NCBI GenBank assembly: GCA_964352675.1
Contig: CAYGSN010000011.1
Location: forward strand, 1-64,000
Direction of reading: 5' to 3'
Length of the DNA stretch: 64,000 nucleotides
From: CAYGSN01 sp964352675
Lineage (GTDB): Bacteria > Pseudomonadota > Alphaproteobacteria > Micavibrionales > Micavibrionaceae
The stretch's first letter is position 1, and each line of letters begins with the position of its first letter. The position numbers and the translations under genes are program-made. Shown piece by piece: positions 9,004-17,507 of the stretch. The notes below the pieces were generated by a model, which saw nothing but the letters and a program-made list of their open reading frames with translations, searched no databases and was not told the origin of the DNA.

Positions 9004-9465
9004 TTACCAGATTCCGATATTTTCTGCAGAGGCCCAGGGCTCTTTCGGCTCCAGGGCCTCTCCTTTTTGCAGCAGCTCAATTGAAATCCCGTCAGGGGAT
9101 TTGATAAACGCCATGTGGCCATCGCGCGGCGGGCGGTTGATCGTCACTCCGGCCTTCTCCAGCTTTTCGCACATCTCATAGATATTATCGACCCGGTAAG
9201 CCAGATGCCCAAAATTCCGGCCGCCGGAATAGTCCTCAACCTTGCCGTTTTCATCCGGCCAGTTATAGGTCAGCTCCACCATCGGGGCCTTGTTCTTTTT
9301 TGCGCGCTCTACATCATGCGGGGCCGCCAGAAAGATCAAAGTAAAACGGCCGGATTCATTTTCCATGCGGCTGATTTCCACCAGTCCTAACTTACCACAG
9401 TAAAAATCCAGAGATGCCTCTACATCCTGAACCCTCACCATTGTGTGCAGATATTCCAAACTCAT
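9004..9465 (-). CDS. gloA: Lactoylglutathione lyase (glyoxalase I)
   Basis: GloA isomerises the methylglyoxal-glutathione hemithioacetal to S-lactoylglutathione. The 153-residue protein has the two beta-alpha-beta-beta-beta modules of the VOC fold. Expected metal ligands appear in order: His in EYLHTMVRV, Glu in MVELTYNW, His in FGHLAYRV and Glu in ISIELLQ. I prefer the ATG at 9465 over 9471, because AAGGAG ends directly at 9471 but lies 6 bases from 9465. It is convergent with the TetR gene, leaving 3 bases. Confidence 0.93.
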   Translation of the reverse strand: MSLEYLHTMVRVQDVEASLDFYCGKLGLVEISRMENESGRFTLIFLAAPHDVERAKKNKAPMVELTYNWPDENGKVEDYSGGRNFGHLAYRVDNIYEMCEKLEKAGVTINRPPRDGHMAFIKSPDGISIELLQKGEALEPKEPWASAENIGIW

Positions 9466-9532
9466 CGCCATCTCCTTACTTTTGCTGAATTCCAGCTTTG
9501 TATTTTTGCCTTTAATACTCTAATCTGTTCCC

Positions 9533-10819
9533 ATGTTTAAAGAATTCAACCCTGCGGACGTTCTCCAGACAATAAAAACATGGCTCGGCGAACATCTGAT
9601 GACGCCGGATACGTTCTTTCAGTTTGCCATTATCGTCGGATCCTTCATGCTCGGCGGGGTGGGTTACCGCCTTGTGCGCAAGCGCATGACGGATGCGATC
9701 GATAATTCCAAAATGCCCATTCGCGCCAAGCGTACATTCAACAATCTCAAAAAACTGGCCTTTCCCTGCATTACGCTGGCCATCATGTTTGTCGCCAGCC
9801 AGATTGCCGGATTTGATTTTTTCAATCTTGATTTTTATATGACCGACGTGGTCATGAAACTCTTGCTGGCCTGGGTTGTTATCCGGCTGGCCCTGCAGTT
9901 TATGGGCAATCCGGCCATACGCAATATTTTCGCCCTGTCGATCTGGGTTATCGCCGCGCTCAGCATCTTCGGCATCCTGGACAAGACCACCATGACGCTT
10001 GATGCGATCGGCTTTAACATCGGGGATTTCCGCCTCTCCGCCCTGGCTGTTATCAAAAGTTTACTCTCGCTCTTCATCCTGCTCTACCTCGCGCTCTTTG
10101 CCTCCACCTTTGTCGAGCGGAGAGTTTTAAAAAGTAAAAGCCTGACACGATCTTCGCAGGTCCTGATTGCAAAAATTCTGCGCATTTCCCTGATTGTGAT
10201 TGCCGTTCTGATCGGCCTGACCAGCGCAGGAATTGACCTGTCAATCTTCGCAGTGCTCTCCGGGGCCATCGGTCTGGGGATTGGCTTTGGTTTGCAGAAA
10301 GTCGTCTCCAACCTGTTCAGTGGCCTGCTCCTGCTTATGGACAAATCCATCACACCCGGCGATGTGATCGAGATTCAAGACAGCGGCACCTTCGGCTGGG
10401 TCAACCATATGGGCGCACGCTACACCGAAATCATCACGCGCGACAATAAATCCTATCTGATTCCGAACGAAGATTTCGTGACGCAGCGCGTGATCAACTG
10501 GTCTCACGGCAGCCGCCTGATCCGCCTGGAAACCAAATTCGGCGTGCATTACGACTCCGATCCGCATCAGGTCATCGCCATTGCAAAAGAAGCCGCCAAA
10601 CGCCCAGAGCGTGTGGTGGACGACCGCGAGCCCGTCTGCTGGATCACCGAATTCGGCGACAACTCCATCAATTTAACATTGCGGTTCTGGATTAAAGATG
10701 CCGAGGGTGGGGTTTCAAATGTTACCGGAGAGGTGCTTCTCGCTCTCTGGGACGCACTGAAAGAGAACAATATCAAGATCCCTTATCCACACCGCGAAGT
10801 TTATATTCATCAAAGCTAG
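9533..10819 (+). CDS. MscS-family mechanosensitive channel
   Basis: This is a 428-residue inner-membrane channel that would release solutes on hypo-osmotic shock. Several hydrophobic segments (about residues 28-45, 65-85, 95-130, 155-180, 205-225) precede the pore helix and MscS domain. The signature is GAIGLGIGFGLQKVVSNLFSG, then ITPGDVIEI and IPNEDFVTQRVINWSH. It is larger than E. coli MscS (286) and resembles medium-size YbdG/YnaI-type paralogues. Its last four bases overlap the end of the convergent orphan gene. Confidence 0.92.
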   Translation: MFKEFNPADVLQTIKTWLGEHLMTPDTFFQFAIIVGSFMLGGVGYRLVRKRMTDAIDNSKMPIRAKRTFNNLKKLAFPCITLAIMFVASQIAGFDFFNLDFYMTDVVMKLLLAWVVIRLALQFMGNPAIRNIFALSIWVIAALSIFGILDKTTMTLDAIGFNIGDFRLSALAVIKSLLSLFILLYLALFASTFVERRVLKSKSLTRSSQVLIAKILRISLIVIAVLIGLTSAGIDLSIFAVLSGAIGLGIGFGLQKVVSNLFSGLLLLMDKSITPGDVIEIQDSGTFGWVNHMGARYTEIITRDNKSYLIPNEDFVTQRVINWSHGSRLIRLETKFGVHYDSDPHQVIAIAKEAAKRPERVVDDREPVCWITEFGDNSINLTLRFWIKDAEGGVSNVTGEVLLALWDALKENNIKIPYPHREVYIHQS

Positions 10820-12801
10820 ATTTTATCAAACTGCGCGAACGGATCATACGCGTGAATATTCATGTTGGGGGCCGTTAAAACAACCTCCCATTCCTTACCC
10901 AGCGTGCCGTCCCCGATATCCCAGTCCTCCGGCCAGAACTCCTCTTCCTCGGCTTCAATCCCGGTACACCAGCACGGGACATGAAACCTGCTTCCCGCCA
11001 GTTCCTGTCCGGTCTTTCGTCTTACAATTTCCGCTATCGGCTCCATCGTTTTCTTGCGGATTCCGGTTGCGCGAGAGAACAGCTCGTAAATATGCAACTT
11101 GGTATCGCTGGCCTGCCCTTCATCGCCTCTGATCTCATAATCGACAAGCCGTTCCGTTTCGTCGGCGAATTCTTCAAAACTAACCGTCTTCACAGAAACA
11201 GCAGGCGTTCCCGGACGGTTCACAACCTTGATGATCCCGCGTTCGTTGAACTCCTCCTTCAGGCGGGTGGGAAACTGCACCTGTGAATCCACATCCAGAT
11301 CCGGGCGCACAGCCATGTAACTGGTCTTCGTCCCCGTTTCCGGCGAAATGTGATAAAACGCCACCACCCCGTTGGGCATGATGCTGGTCATCATATCGTC
11401 ATTCAACGGCATATAAACCGAGGCATAGAGCCTGTTCTGCAATGTCGAAAGCCAGTGCTCCGGGTCGGTGAATTTTGAATACGGCGTGCACGGCTGGTCG
11501 TCAAACTTGATCCCTGCCGCCTCCTGCGAAATCGGCTCAAAATACGGCAGGAATTCCGGGGCGATCTTGGGGCACCACCGATCCTCATTACCCGGCGTTT
11601 GCGCAATATAGCGATGCGCCAGCCGCGAATGCCGGATGCTGAACCCCAGCCTGGCCTTTTGCTTCTGGATCCAGATATCAACCCGCGACCAGCTTTTAAG
11701 CATGCTTTCTTCGGCCGCCATATCCGTCAAAGACCGCCCGACCGCCGCTATTGTTGAAACACTGGCACCTATCAAACGCGTCAGCTTAACCGATGAAAAC
11801 ACCGCGGGAGCACCCGATACCAGCGCGGCCGTCAGCACCGCACGATAAACTTTTTTCTTTTTAAAGCCATGGCTGGCGCTCAGCGTCGTTCTAAAAATAT
11901 GTGATATGGGGTCGCGGATTTTATCGATCATCCGCAGCGGCGATTTCCCAGCCCATATCCTATAAGCGCGGCTGACAATCGCATTCTTTTGCTCTTCCGG
12001 TGTATCGTCGGCCGGCGGGCGCAATTCGGCCCAGTCCCGGAAAGCAAACATAAAGGCTTGTTCATAGGTATCGAACGTCCCCTGCCCCTGCCCCAGGGAA
12101 AAGGCACGGCCCAGAAACCCGCGCGGTGGCTTGTCGTCAATTTTAATGAACCGGTCTATATCACTGGTTTCCAGCTTTTCATTTTCAACATACAGGCGAA
12201 CATCCCACTTGCCGTCACTACGCTCAAAAATGCCATAAGCCAGCTCACCGTTTGTCAGCTTGTATACTTCTTTCGGATTGGCCGGATCGTCCTGCGGCAC
12301 AAGATCGGTCAGGTTCGCCATCATCAGATTGAGGTGATTGGCGCTGGCATCGCGCAGCTCGGTGAAATGCTCCATCATGGCGCGGCTCATATAGCCGCCG
12401 CCAGCGGCCTTACCAACAAAACTCTTACCCCTGCCGTCAATCGTGTCAACTTCCACCGCATCGACCATATAGGCCCGATGGTCCGGCTTAAGGCGCCATT
12501 GCCCCTGATTGTTCTTCACAGGCTTCAAACAGCCGGGATCATAAGAGGCCAGCAAAACCCGAACATGACCATGACCGGGAAGCCTGATCCGAAAGGGCCG
12601 GTAATGGCAATTCGATGTCCGGATCATACCATTCAGTTCCCAATCCTCATCTGTCCATTTTTCGCTGTTGCGCGGATTGGGCGGGCCGAAATAAATCGCA
12701 TCGTTATTCGCAAACAACCGGTCCAGCAGCGCCAGCCCGCGCCGGCGCATAATCGCAGCAAAATTAATAGGGATCGGTGCTGTCTTTCGGACTGCTTTCA
12801 C
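10816..12801 (-). CDS. Orphan 661-residue protein, function unknown
   Basis: I do not recognise a family. The product opens with a basic segment, then a domain rich in Trp, Asp and Arg (WTDEDWELNGMIRTSNCHYR). A weakly hydrophobic stretch occurs at about residues 325-360 (VLTAALVSGAPAVFSSV), and the C-terminal half contains CWCTGIEAEEEEFWPEDW near residue 620. No clear signal peptide is present. It is a single gene with its own 119-base upstream spacer and convergent with mscS. Codon use looks like its neighbours, so it seems resident rather than recently acquired. The long open frame with normal composition makes it a real gene. Confidence 0.8.
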   Translation of the reverse strand: MKAVRKTAPIPINFAAIMRRRGLALLDRLFANNDAIYFGPPNPRNSEKWTDEDWELNGMIRTSNCHYRPFRIRLPGHGHVRVLLASYDPGCLKPVKNNQGQWRLKPDHRAYMVDAVEVDTIDGRGKSFVGKAAGGGYMSRAMMEHFTELRDASANHLNLMMANLTDLVPQDDPANPKEVYKLTNGELAYGIFERSDGKWDVRLYVENEKLETSDIDRFIKIDDKPPRGFLGRAFSLGQGQGTFDTYEQAFMFAFRDWAELRPPADDTPEEQKNAIVSRAYRIWAGKSPLRMIDKIRDPISHIFRTTLSASHGFKKKKVYRAVLTAALVSGAPAVFSSVKLTRLIGASVSTIAAVGRSLTDMAAEESMLKSWSRVDIWIQKQKARLGFSIRHSRLAHRYIAQTPGNEDRWCPKIAPEFLPYFEPISQEAAGIKFDDQPCTPYSKFTDPEHWLSTLQNRLYASVYMPLNDDMMTSIMPNGVVAFYHISPETGTKTSYMAVRPDLDVDSQVQFPTRLKEEFNERGIIKVVNRPGTPAVSVKTVSFEEFADETERLVDYEIRGDEGQASDTKLHIYELFSRATGIRKKTMEPIAEIVRRKTGQELAGSRFHVPCWCTGIEAEEEEFWPEDWDIGDGTLGKEWEVVLTAPNMNIHAYDPFAQFDKI

Positions 12802-12871
12802 AACGCGCCTTTACAATAACTCTATGACAATAAGGTTCTATTTTTTGCATAATATGGCGGTTTCGTCAAAT

Positions 12872-12898
12872 AAAAAGCCCCAGATGCGGGGCTTTTTT
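12872..12898 (-). terminator. Intrinsic terminator after ahpD, possibly bidirectional
   Basis: AAAAAGCCCC and GGGGCTTTTTT pair around a 6-base loop. The hairpin lies 23 bases past the ahpD stop on the minus strand and before the start of the orphan gene, so it separates the two transcripts. T-runs exist on both strands. Confidence 0.85.
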
Positions 12899-12920
12899 AA
12901 AAAACCTGTAATGTAAAAAA

Positions 12921-13472
12921 CTACGCAGCCTGTGCCAGTTGCCCCTGCAAACCCTTTTCTCCGCTCAAAACAGCAGCCACCGCTGCAATTGTTGAGGCGA
13001 CACGGATGGCTGTCTGAATCTGCTCCGCTGTAACACCGTGTTTTTTAAGCTCGGCTTCATGCGCATCAATGCACATGCCACAACCATTAATCGCCGAAAC
13101 CGCCAGCGACCACAACTCAAAATCGGCCTTCTCTACGCCGGGATTGCCGATCACATTCATCCGCAACTTGGCTGGCAGTGTCGCATATTCCTTGTTCTTC
13201 GCCAGATGCACAAAGCGGTAATAGACATTGTTCATCGCCATGATCGCCGCGGCGGATTTCGCGGCATTCACCGCCTCGGGTGAGAGATGTGGCGCAGCTT
13301 CGGCTTCAATAAACGCAATCACATCCGCATTGCCCGTTGCCAGAGCTGAGGCCAAAAACGTGCCCCAAAGCTGCTGCGGGTTTAAAGTTTCATCATTGCC
13401 CATACTGGATAAATTCAGTTTGATATCCTTCGCATAGTCAGGGATTCTATTTTTTAGAGTATCAAGTGACAT
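12921..13472 (-). CDS. ahpD: Alkylhydroperoxidase AhpD
   Basis: AhpD is a peroxidase and disulfide reductant that recycles AhpC. The 183-residue product carries CGMCIDAHE with C131, C134 and H138, plus E119 just upstream. These match the catalytic Glu-Cys-Cys-His set known from Mycobacterium tuberculosis AhpD (118/130/133/137). It lies downstream of ahpC across a structured 156-base spacer and is presumably cotranscribed under OxyR. An AGGAG-type site precedes the ATG. Confidence 0.95.
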   Translation of the reverse strand: MSLDTLKNRIPDYAKDIKLNLSSMGNDETLNPQQLWGTFLASALATGNADVIAFIEAEAAPHLSPEAVNAAKSAAAIMAMNNVYYRFVHLAKNKEYATLPAKLRMNVIGNPGVEKADFELWSLAVSAINGCGMCIDAHEAELKKHGVTAEQIQTAIRVASTIAAVAAVLSGEKGLQGQLAQAA

Positions 13473-13528
13473 GGTTTTTCTCCTTACTTAATTTTCTATT
13501 ATTTTCATTCAAAGAGAAATGAGACGAA

Positions 13529-13606
13529 AACCAGGGGTTTGCGAGAACCGGAAGCGTAAATGTAGACGAACTACATGCGAACCGGATCGGAGCAAACGCC
13601 TGGTTT
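13529..13606. repeat. Long imperfect inverted repeat between ahpC and ahpD
   Basis: Outer arms at 13529-13551 and 13582-13606 are near-complementary (AACCAGGGGTTTGCGAG against GGAGCAAACGCCTGGTT, with a CCGG inner edge). Inside them ATGTAG (13560-13565) and CTACAT (13571-13576) form a second perfect hairpin with loop ACGAA. There is no T-run, so it is not a classical terminator. It would lie in the intercistronic RNA of ahpC-ahpD, or it may be a dispersed palindromic repeat. Confidence 0.7.
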
Positions 13607-13628
13607 GCAGTCCATTTATCACAGAATA

Positions 13629-14210
13629 TTAGGCGGCCAGTTTAGTCGCTTCCGCAGACACATCAATCGTATCGCCACCCACCGCGCGGTTACACGGGCA
13701 CAGCTCGTCGGATTGCAACGCATCTAAAATACGCAATGTTTCCTTCGGGTTACGGCCAACATTCAAGCCATTCACGGCCACGTGCTGGATCACGCCATGC
13801 GGGTCCACGATATAGGTCGCGCGCAGAGCTACACCGGCTTGCAAATCACGGATACCAAGACCATCAACCAATGATCCATTTGTATCCGCAAAGCTCCACT
13901 GAGGAAGACCTTTCAGGCCCTCATGCTCGCGGCGCCAGGCCAACTTGCAGAATTCATTATCGGTTGAACCGCCCAGAACAACACAATCACGGTCTTCGAA
14001 ATCGCCATTCAAAGAAGCGAATTCAATGATTTCTGTCGGGCAAATAAATGTGAAATCCTTCGGATAGAAAAAGAAAACCTTCCACTTGCCTTCAAAACTT
14101 TTCTCTGTGATTTCTTCAAACGCGCTTTCGCCGTTCAGTTCATGGGTGTTGAACCCTGGCTTTACGCCTGTGATTGTGAATTCAGGGATTTGATCGCCAA
14201 TACCGAGCAT
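13629..14210 (-). CDS. ahpC: Peroxiredoxin AhpC, three-cysteine AhpD-coupled type
   Basis: This 193-residue peroxiredoxin reduces hydrogen peroxide and organic peroxides. The peroxidatic cysteine is C57 in FTFICPTE, and CPC gives C171 and C173. Spacings of 114 and 116 residues closely match the M. tuberculosis AhpC trio (61/174/176) that is reduced by AhpD rather than AhpF, consistent with ahpD next door and no ahpF here. GGAG at 14217-14220 fixes the start at ATG 14210; an in-frame extension to 14297 covers the promoter and is rejected. It is divergent from oxyR. Confidence 0.95.
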   Translation of the reverse strand: MLGIGDQIPEFTITGVKPGFNTHELNGESAFEEITEKSFEGKWKVFFFYPKDFTFICPTEIIEFASLNGDFEDRDCVVLGGSTDNEFCKLAWRREHEGLKGLPQWSFADTNGSLVDGLGIRDLQAGVALRATYIVDPHGVIQHVAVNGLNVGRNPKETLRILDALQSDELCPCNRAVGGDTIDVSAEATKLAA

Positions 14211-14290
14211 TTTTTTCTCCATTTTTTTGTTCGTGTTACATTTCAATGACCCTGAGACTGCAAAATTTATGCGGCCAAATCCAACAATTT

Positions 14291-14313
14291 CTTTCAATAC
14301 TTAATATTGAAAG
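14291..14313. promoter_or_regulatory. Candidate OxyR operator between ahpC and oxyR
   Basis: CTTTCAATA and TATTGAAAG form a perfect 9-base inverted repeat around CTTAA. It lies 80 bases upstream of the ahpC start and 42 bases upstream of the oxyR start, where a LysR-type regulator would autoregulate and activate the divergent gene. A weaker palindrome, ATTGAT/ATCGAT, sits at 14338-14352. Confidence 0.6.
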
Positions 14314-14355
14314 AATCAATAGTAAAATTAAATTAACATTGATAATATCGATACC

Positions 14356-15243
14356 ATGAATGTTCCAAGTTTAAAACAAATGCGCTATCTGGTCACGCTG
14401 CGCGATCATAAATCTTTCTCCAAAGCAGCGGAGACTTGCTTCGTTACGCAATCAACCTTGAGTGCGGGAATTAAAGAGTTGGAAATTCTTTTAGGACATA
14501 AAGTGGTCATGCGCGGGCGGAAAAACATAACCCTCACTCCGTTTGGTCTGGAAATGGCGGCGGAGGCAGAGCTGATTTTAGAGCGCACACAAAAAATGAC
14601 GGAGCGGGCAAAACAACTCAGCGCGCCGATGAGCGGGGTCATCCGTCTGGGAGTGATCCCGACAATCGCACCCTATATACTGCCTGATATCCTCCCGCGC
14701 ATTCGAAAACAATTCCCAAGGTTGGAGCTGCAATTGCATGAAGATCTCTCCGGCCGGTTGGTTGAAAAAGCTGCGCAAGGCTTGCTGGATTTGCTGTTGA
14801 TGGCCTTCCCCTATGACACGCCGGGGATGAGCCAGATGCCGCTGTTTGAGGAGCCGTTCTTACTGGCCTGCGCCAAAGGACAAGCGCCGGATGTGCGCAA
14901 GATAGAGATCAGCGATCTAGAACCGGACACCTTGCTCCTGCTCGAAGATGGCCATTGCCTGCGCGATCATGCGCTCGAGGCCTGCGGCCTTCAAACCATT
15001 CAAAAGAAAAGGGAATTCAGCGCCACCAGCCTCACCACGCTCCTCCAAATGGTGGCCAGCGGTTACGGCATGACCTTGCTGCCCGATATGGCCGCCACGC
15101 AAAAACTGGTGCCCAAGGGCGTGATCACCATTCCCTTTGCCAACCCACCGCCCACACGACAGATTGGCCTTGCCTGGCGCCGAGGATCAGCGCGACAGAA
15201 GGATTTTGAGGCGTTAGGGGATATTATTAGGCACCCGTCATAA
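14356..15243 (+). CDS. oxyR: Hydrogen peroxide-inducible regulator OxyR
   Basis: This 295-residue LysR-family regulator has a winged helix-turn-helix at residues 1-60 (SFSKAAETCFVTQSTLSAGI). The redox pair is C201 and C210 in GHCLRDHALEAC, with the same spacing as E. coli C199 and C208, which separates OxyR from other LysR proteins. It is transcribed divergently from ahpC-ahpD, the expected regulon. The G/T-rich C-terminal SGYGMTLLP segment is typical. Confidence 0.95.
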   Translation: MNVPSLKQMRYLVTLRDHKSFSKAAETCFVTQSTLSAGIKELEILLGHKVVMRGRKNITLTPFGLEMAAEAELILERTQKMTERAKQLSAPMSGVIRLGVIPTIAPYILPDILPRIRKQFPRLELQLHEDLSGRLVEKAAQGLLDLLLMAFPYDTPGMSQMPLFEEPFLLACAKGQAPDVRKIEISDLEPDTLLLLEDGHCLRDHALEACGLQTIQKKREFSATSLTTLLQMVASGYGMTLLPDMAATQKLVPKGVITIPFANPPPTRQIGLAWRRGSARQKDFEALGDIIRHPS

Positions 15244-15275
15244 AACTTGAAAATTCAAGGAAAGACGCGTAAAAG

Positions 15276-16175
15276 ATGCCCATGACTTATAAAATTGCAG
15301 CTCTATACCGCTTTACGCCGATTGAGGATATTCCTGCTCTGCGCGCCGCCATCTATGCGTTTGGCGAGAAACATACGCCGAGCATGTGCGGCACGTTGCT
15401 GCTCGCACCCGAGGGCGTGAATGGCACAATTGCGGCGCATCCGGATGATCTGGCGCGCATGATCGATTTCCTCGACGAAGCCCTCGGCATCAGCCAAGGT
15501 GAGCTGAAATATTCAGACAGCGCAGATAAGCCGTTCAACAAATTCAAGGTCCGCCCGAAAAAAGAGATCATCACACTGCGCAAGCCAGAGGCTGACCCGA
15601 ACAAGCATGTCGGGCAATATATCGAGGCCGAGGACTGGAACGATCTAATCAATGACCCAGACGTAGTTCTGGTAGACACACGCAATGAATATGAAACCCG
15701 CGTTGGAATTTTTGAAGGCGCGATTGACCCAAACCTCAAAGTCTTCACCGAATTCCCCGATTGGGTTGAAAAAAATCTCGATCCCGCCAAACACAAAAAA
15801 GTTGCCATGTTCTGCACCGGCGGTATCCGCTGCGAGAAGGCATCGTCCTATATGCTCGCCAAAGGGTTTGAAAATGTGTACCACCTGAAAGGTGGCATCC
15901 TCAAATATCTCGAAACCGTGCCCGCCGAGGAGAGCAAATGGGACGGCGAGTGCTTCGTCTTTGACCACCGCGTCTCCGTCAAGCACGGGCTGGAGGAAGG
16001 CGAATGGGAGGTCTGCCATGGCTGCCGCGAGCCGTTAAGCGCCGAAGACACTCAGCGCGAGGAGTATGAGCCCGGCGTGTCGTGCCATCATTGCCGCTCC
16101 TCTCTCTCAGACGATCGCATGACGGCTTTACGACAACGACAAAAACATTTCAATTCAAAGACAAACGCGGCATAA
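15276..16175 (+). CDS. trhO: tRNA uridine(34) hydroxylase TrhO (YceA, rhodanese-like)
   Basis: TrhO performs oxygen-dependent hydroxylation of wobble U34, the first step to 5-methoxyuridine or cmo5U. The 299-residue protein has an N-terminal UPF0176 domain, a rhodanese domain from about residue 115, and active-site C180 in MFCTGGIRCEK. A C-terminal zinc-ribbon-like segment (CHGCREPL, CHHCRSSL) follows. Start is ATG 15276; ATG 15282 is possible. It follows oxyR by 32 bases, so cotranscription with the oxidative-stress regulator is plausible. Confidence 0.93.
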   Translation: MPMTYKIAALYRFTPIEDIPALRAAIYAFGEKHTPSMCGTLLLAPEGVNGTIAAHPDDLARMIDFLDEALGISQGELKYSDSADKPFNKFKVRPKKEIITLRKPEADPNKHVGQYIEAEDWNDLINDPDVVLVDTRNEYETRVGIFEGAIDPNLKVFTEFPDWVEKNLDPAKHKKVAMFCTGGIRCEKASSYMLAKGFENVYHLKGGILKYLETVPAEESKWDGECFVFDHRVSVKHGLEEGEWEVCHGCREPLSAEDTQREEYEPGVSCHHCRSSLSDDRMTALRQRQKHFNSKTNAA

Positions 16176-16183
16176 TAACGCGC

Positions 16184-16900
16184 ATGAATTATGCACGCTC
16201 TGCGGGACATACTGAAACTGGTAACGTCCTCTTCCTCATTCTCATCGCCGTTGCCCTCTTCGCGGCCTTATCTTATGCCGTGACACAAACCACACGCAAT
16301 GAGGCCGGAAGCTCAGATAACGAAACAGCATTGATCAATTCCTCACAGCTGATTCAATATCCCACCAGCGTGCGCGCCTCTATCCTGCGGATGATGCTGG
16401 GCGGAGTTCCAATTGAAAATCTGGAGTTCAATAGCCCGTCACAATTCGACACCCTGACCAGCCCGTCTGTGGGTGTGTTTCACCCCAATGGCGGCGGCGC
16501 TACATTCATCCAAGCCCCTGTCGGCTTTATCGACCCCAACTTCACGATGGTCCCCCCTGTCTGGAAATATACAGGCAGCATGGAGGTTAAAAATATTGGA
16601 ACCTCTTCACCAGGCAGCTTTGACGGAAACGAACTCATAATGTGGATCTTCGGCCTGGATGCCACACTATGCAACAAGATCAATGAAGAGATTGGAATTA
16701 CAGCCGACGGGTCAACAGCAGCGCTGTTTTCAAACCTCATTATAGATTACAACAATGATTACACGCCCGGCCCGGAAAACATCGTCATCGGCGATGCAAC
16801 ATTCGGAACCGAAGAATTTGACGGTGTTCCATACGGATGCCTCAAAGTATCCCCCACCGGTGTGTTCAATATATATTACCACGTGATTGTCGAGCGGTAG
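16184..16900 (+). CDS. Pseudopilin-like secreted or membrane protein, unknown
   Basis: No family is recognised with certainty. The 238-residue product begins with a short polar leader (MNYARSAGHTETGN) and a single hydrophobic segment at about 15-33, resembling prepilin-type signals, although the usual Phe-Thr-Leu-Ile-Glu context is absent. The remainder is an extracytoplasmic, Asn/Gly/Pro-rich domain with two cysteines (ATLCNKI and YGCLKV). ATG 16184 is preferred, since upstream in-frame residues overlap trhO. It starts 8 bases after trhO and is convergent with the sensor gene at 7 bases. Confidence 0.65.
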   Translation: MNYARSAGHTETGNVLFLILIAVALFAALSYAVTQTTRNEAGSSDNETALINSSQLIQYPTSVRASILRMMLGGVPIENLEFNSPSQFDTLTSPSVGVFHPNGGGATFIQAPVGFIDPNFTMVPPVWKYTGSMEVKNIGTSSPGSFDGNELIMWIFGLDATLCNKINEEIGITADGSTAALFSNLIIDYNNDYTPGPENIVIGDATFGTEEFDGVPYGCLKVSPTGVFNIYYHVIVER

Positions 16901-16907
16901 GCTCCCA

Positions 16908-17507
16908 TTACTCTGATTTAAACGCCTCAGGCACAGTGGGCTTTGGCTGCGGTGAAGGCGGATCAGCGGATGGACTATGTTGCTCCGTGCTGCTGCTAAT
17001 AGGCTGCGGACCTTTATCCCCGCTCCAGCGATCCAGCCGGCGCATCGAGCGCAGCGCTTTGCCCCGGCGGCGGAAATCTCCGCCGATTGCTTCACTCATC
17101 CGCTCGGCCAGCTTCTCCCGGTCTTCCAGGGAAAGATCGGAAAACAGATCCTTGATCGCCTGGATCTTGCGGTCTTCGATTTCATCTTTGACCAGCTCTA
17201 AACGCTCTACAGCTGTATCAAAAGCCGCCTCATCAAATTCTTCCGCCGCCATGATCTCAACCAGGTTTTTGCGGGCACGCCGGGCCTTGATCCCCAGATC
17301 TTTGGTTTCACGATGTGCTTTTTGAAAATTGCGGGCAATCAAATGCCGCGTTTCCGGGGCCAACGACTTCTTAAGATCATGCCACGGATGATCGGCCCAG
17401 TGACGATACGCCGTGGCCGCGGCCGCGCTGAGCAGAAACACATTCAGGATCACAGACATGGTAAAAACAAGCCGGGTTTTTTTCGCAGCGCTCAGCTTTC
17501 CAATCAT
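16908..17507 (-). CDS. Periplasmic metal-sensor-like protein (CnrX/CpxP-like)
   Basis: The 199-residue protein has one N-terminal membrane anchor (about 14-34), then a charged all-helical domain of the metal-resistance/heavy-metal-sensor type (ETRHLIARNFQKAHRETKDL, FDEAAFDTAVERLELVKDEI). A Ser/Pro-rich tail ends it. It is the last gene of a sigma / anti-sigma / sensor operon laid out like cnrYXH. Its start overlaps the anti-sigma stop (TAATG). The signal sensed is unknown; no metal efflux gene is adjacent. Confidence 0.75.
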   Translation of the reverse strand: MIGKLSAAKKTRLVFTMSVILNVFLLSAAAATAYRHWADHPWHDLKKSLAPETRHLIARNFQKAHRETKDLGIKARRARKNLVEIMAAEEFDEAAFDTAVERLELVKDEIEDRKIQAIKDLFSDLSLEDREKLAERMSEAIGGDFRRRGKALRSMRRLDRWSGDKGPQPISSSTEQHSPSADPPSPQPKPTVPEAFKSE

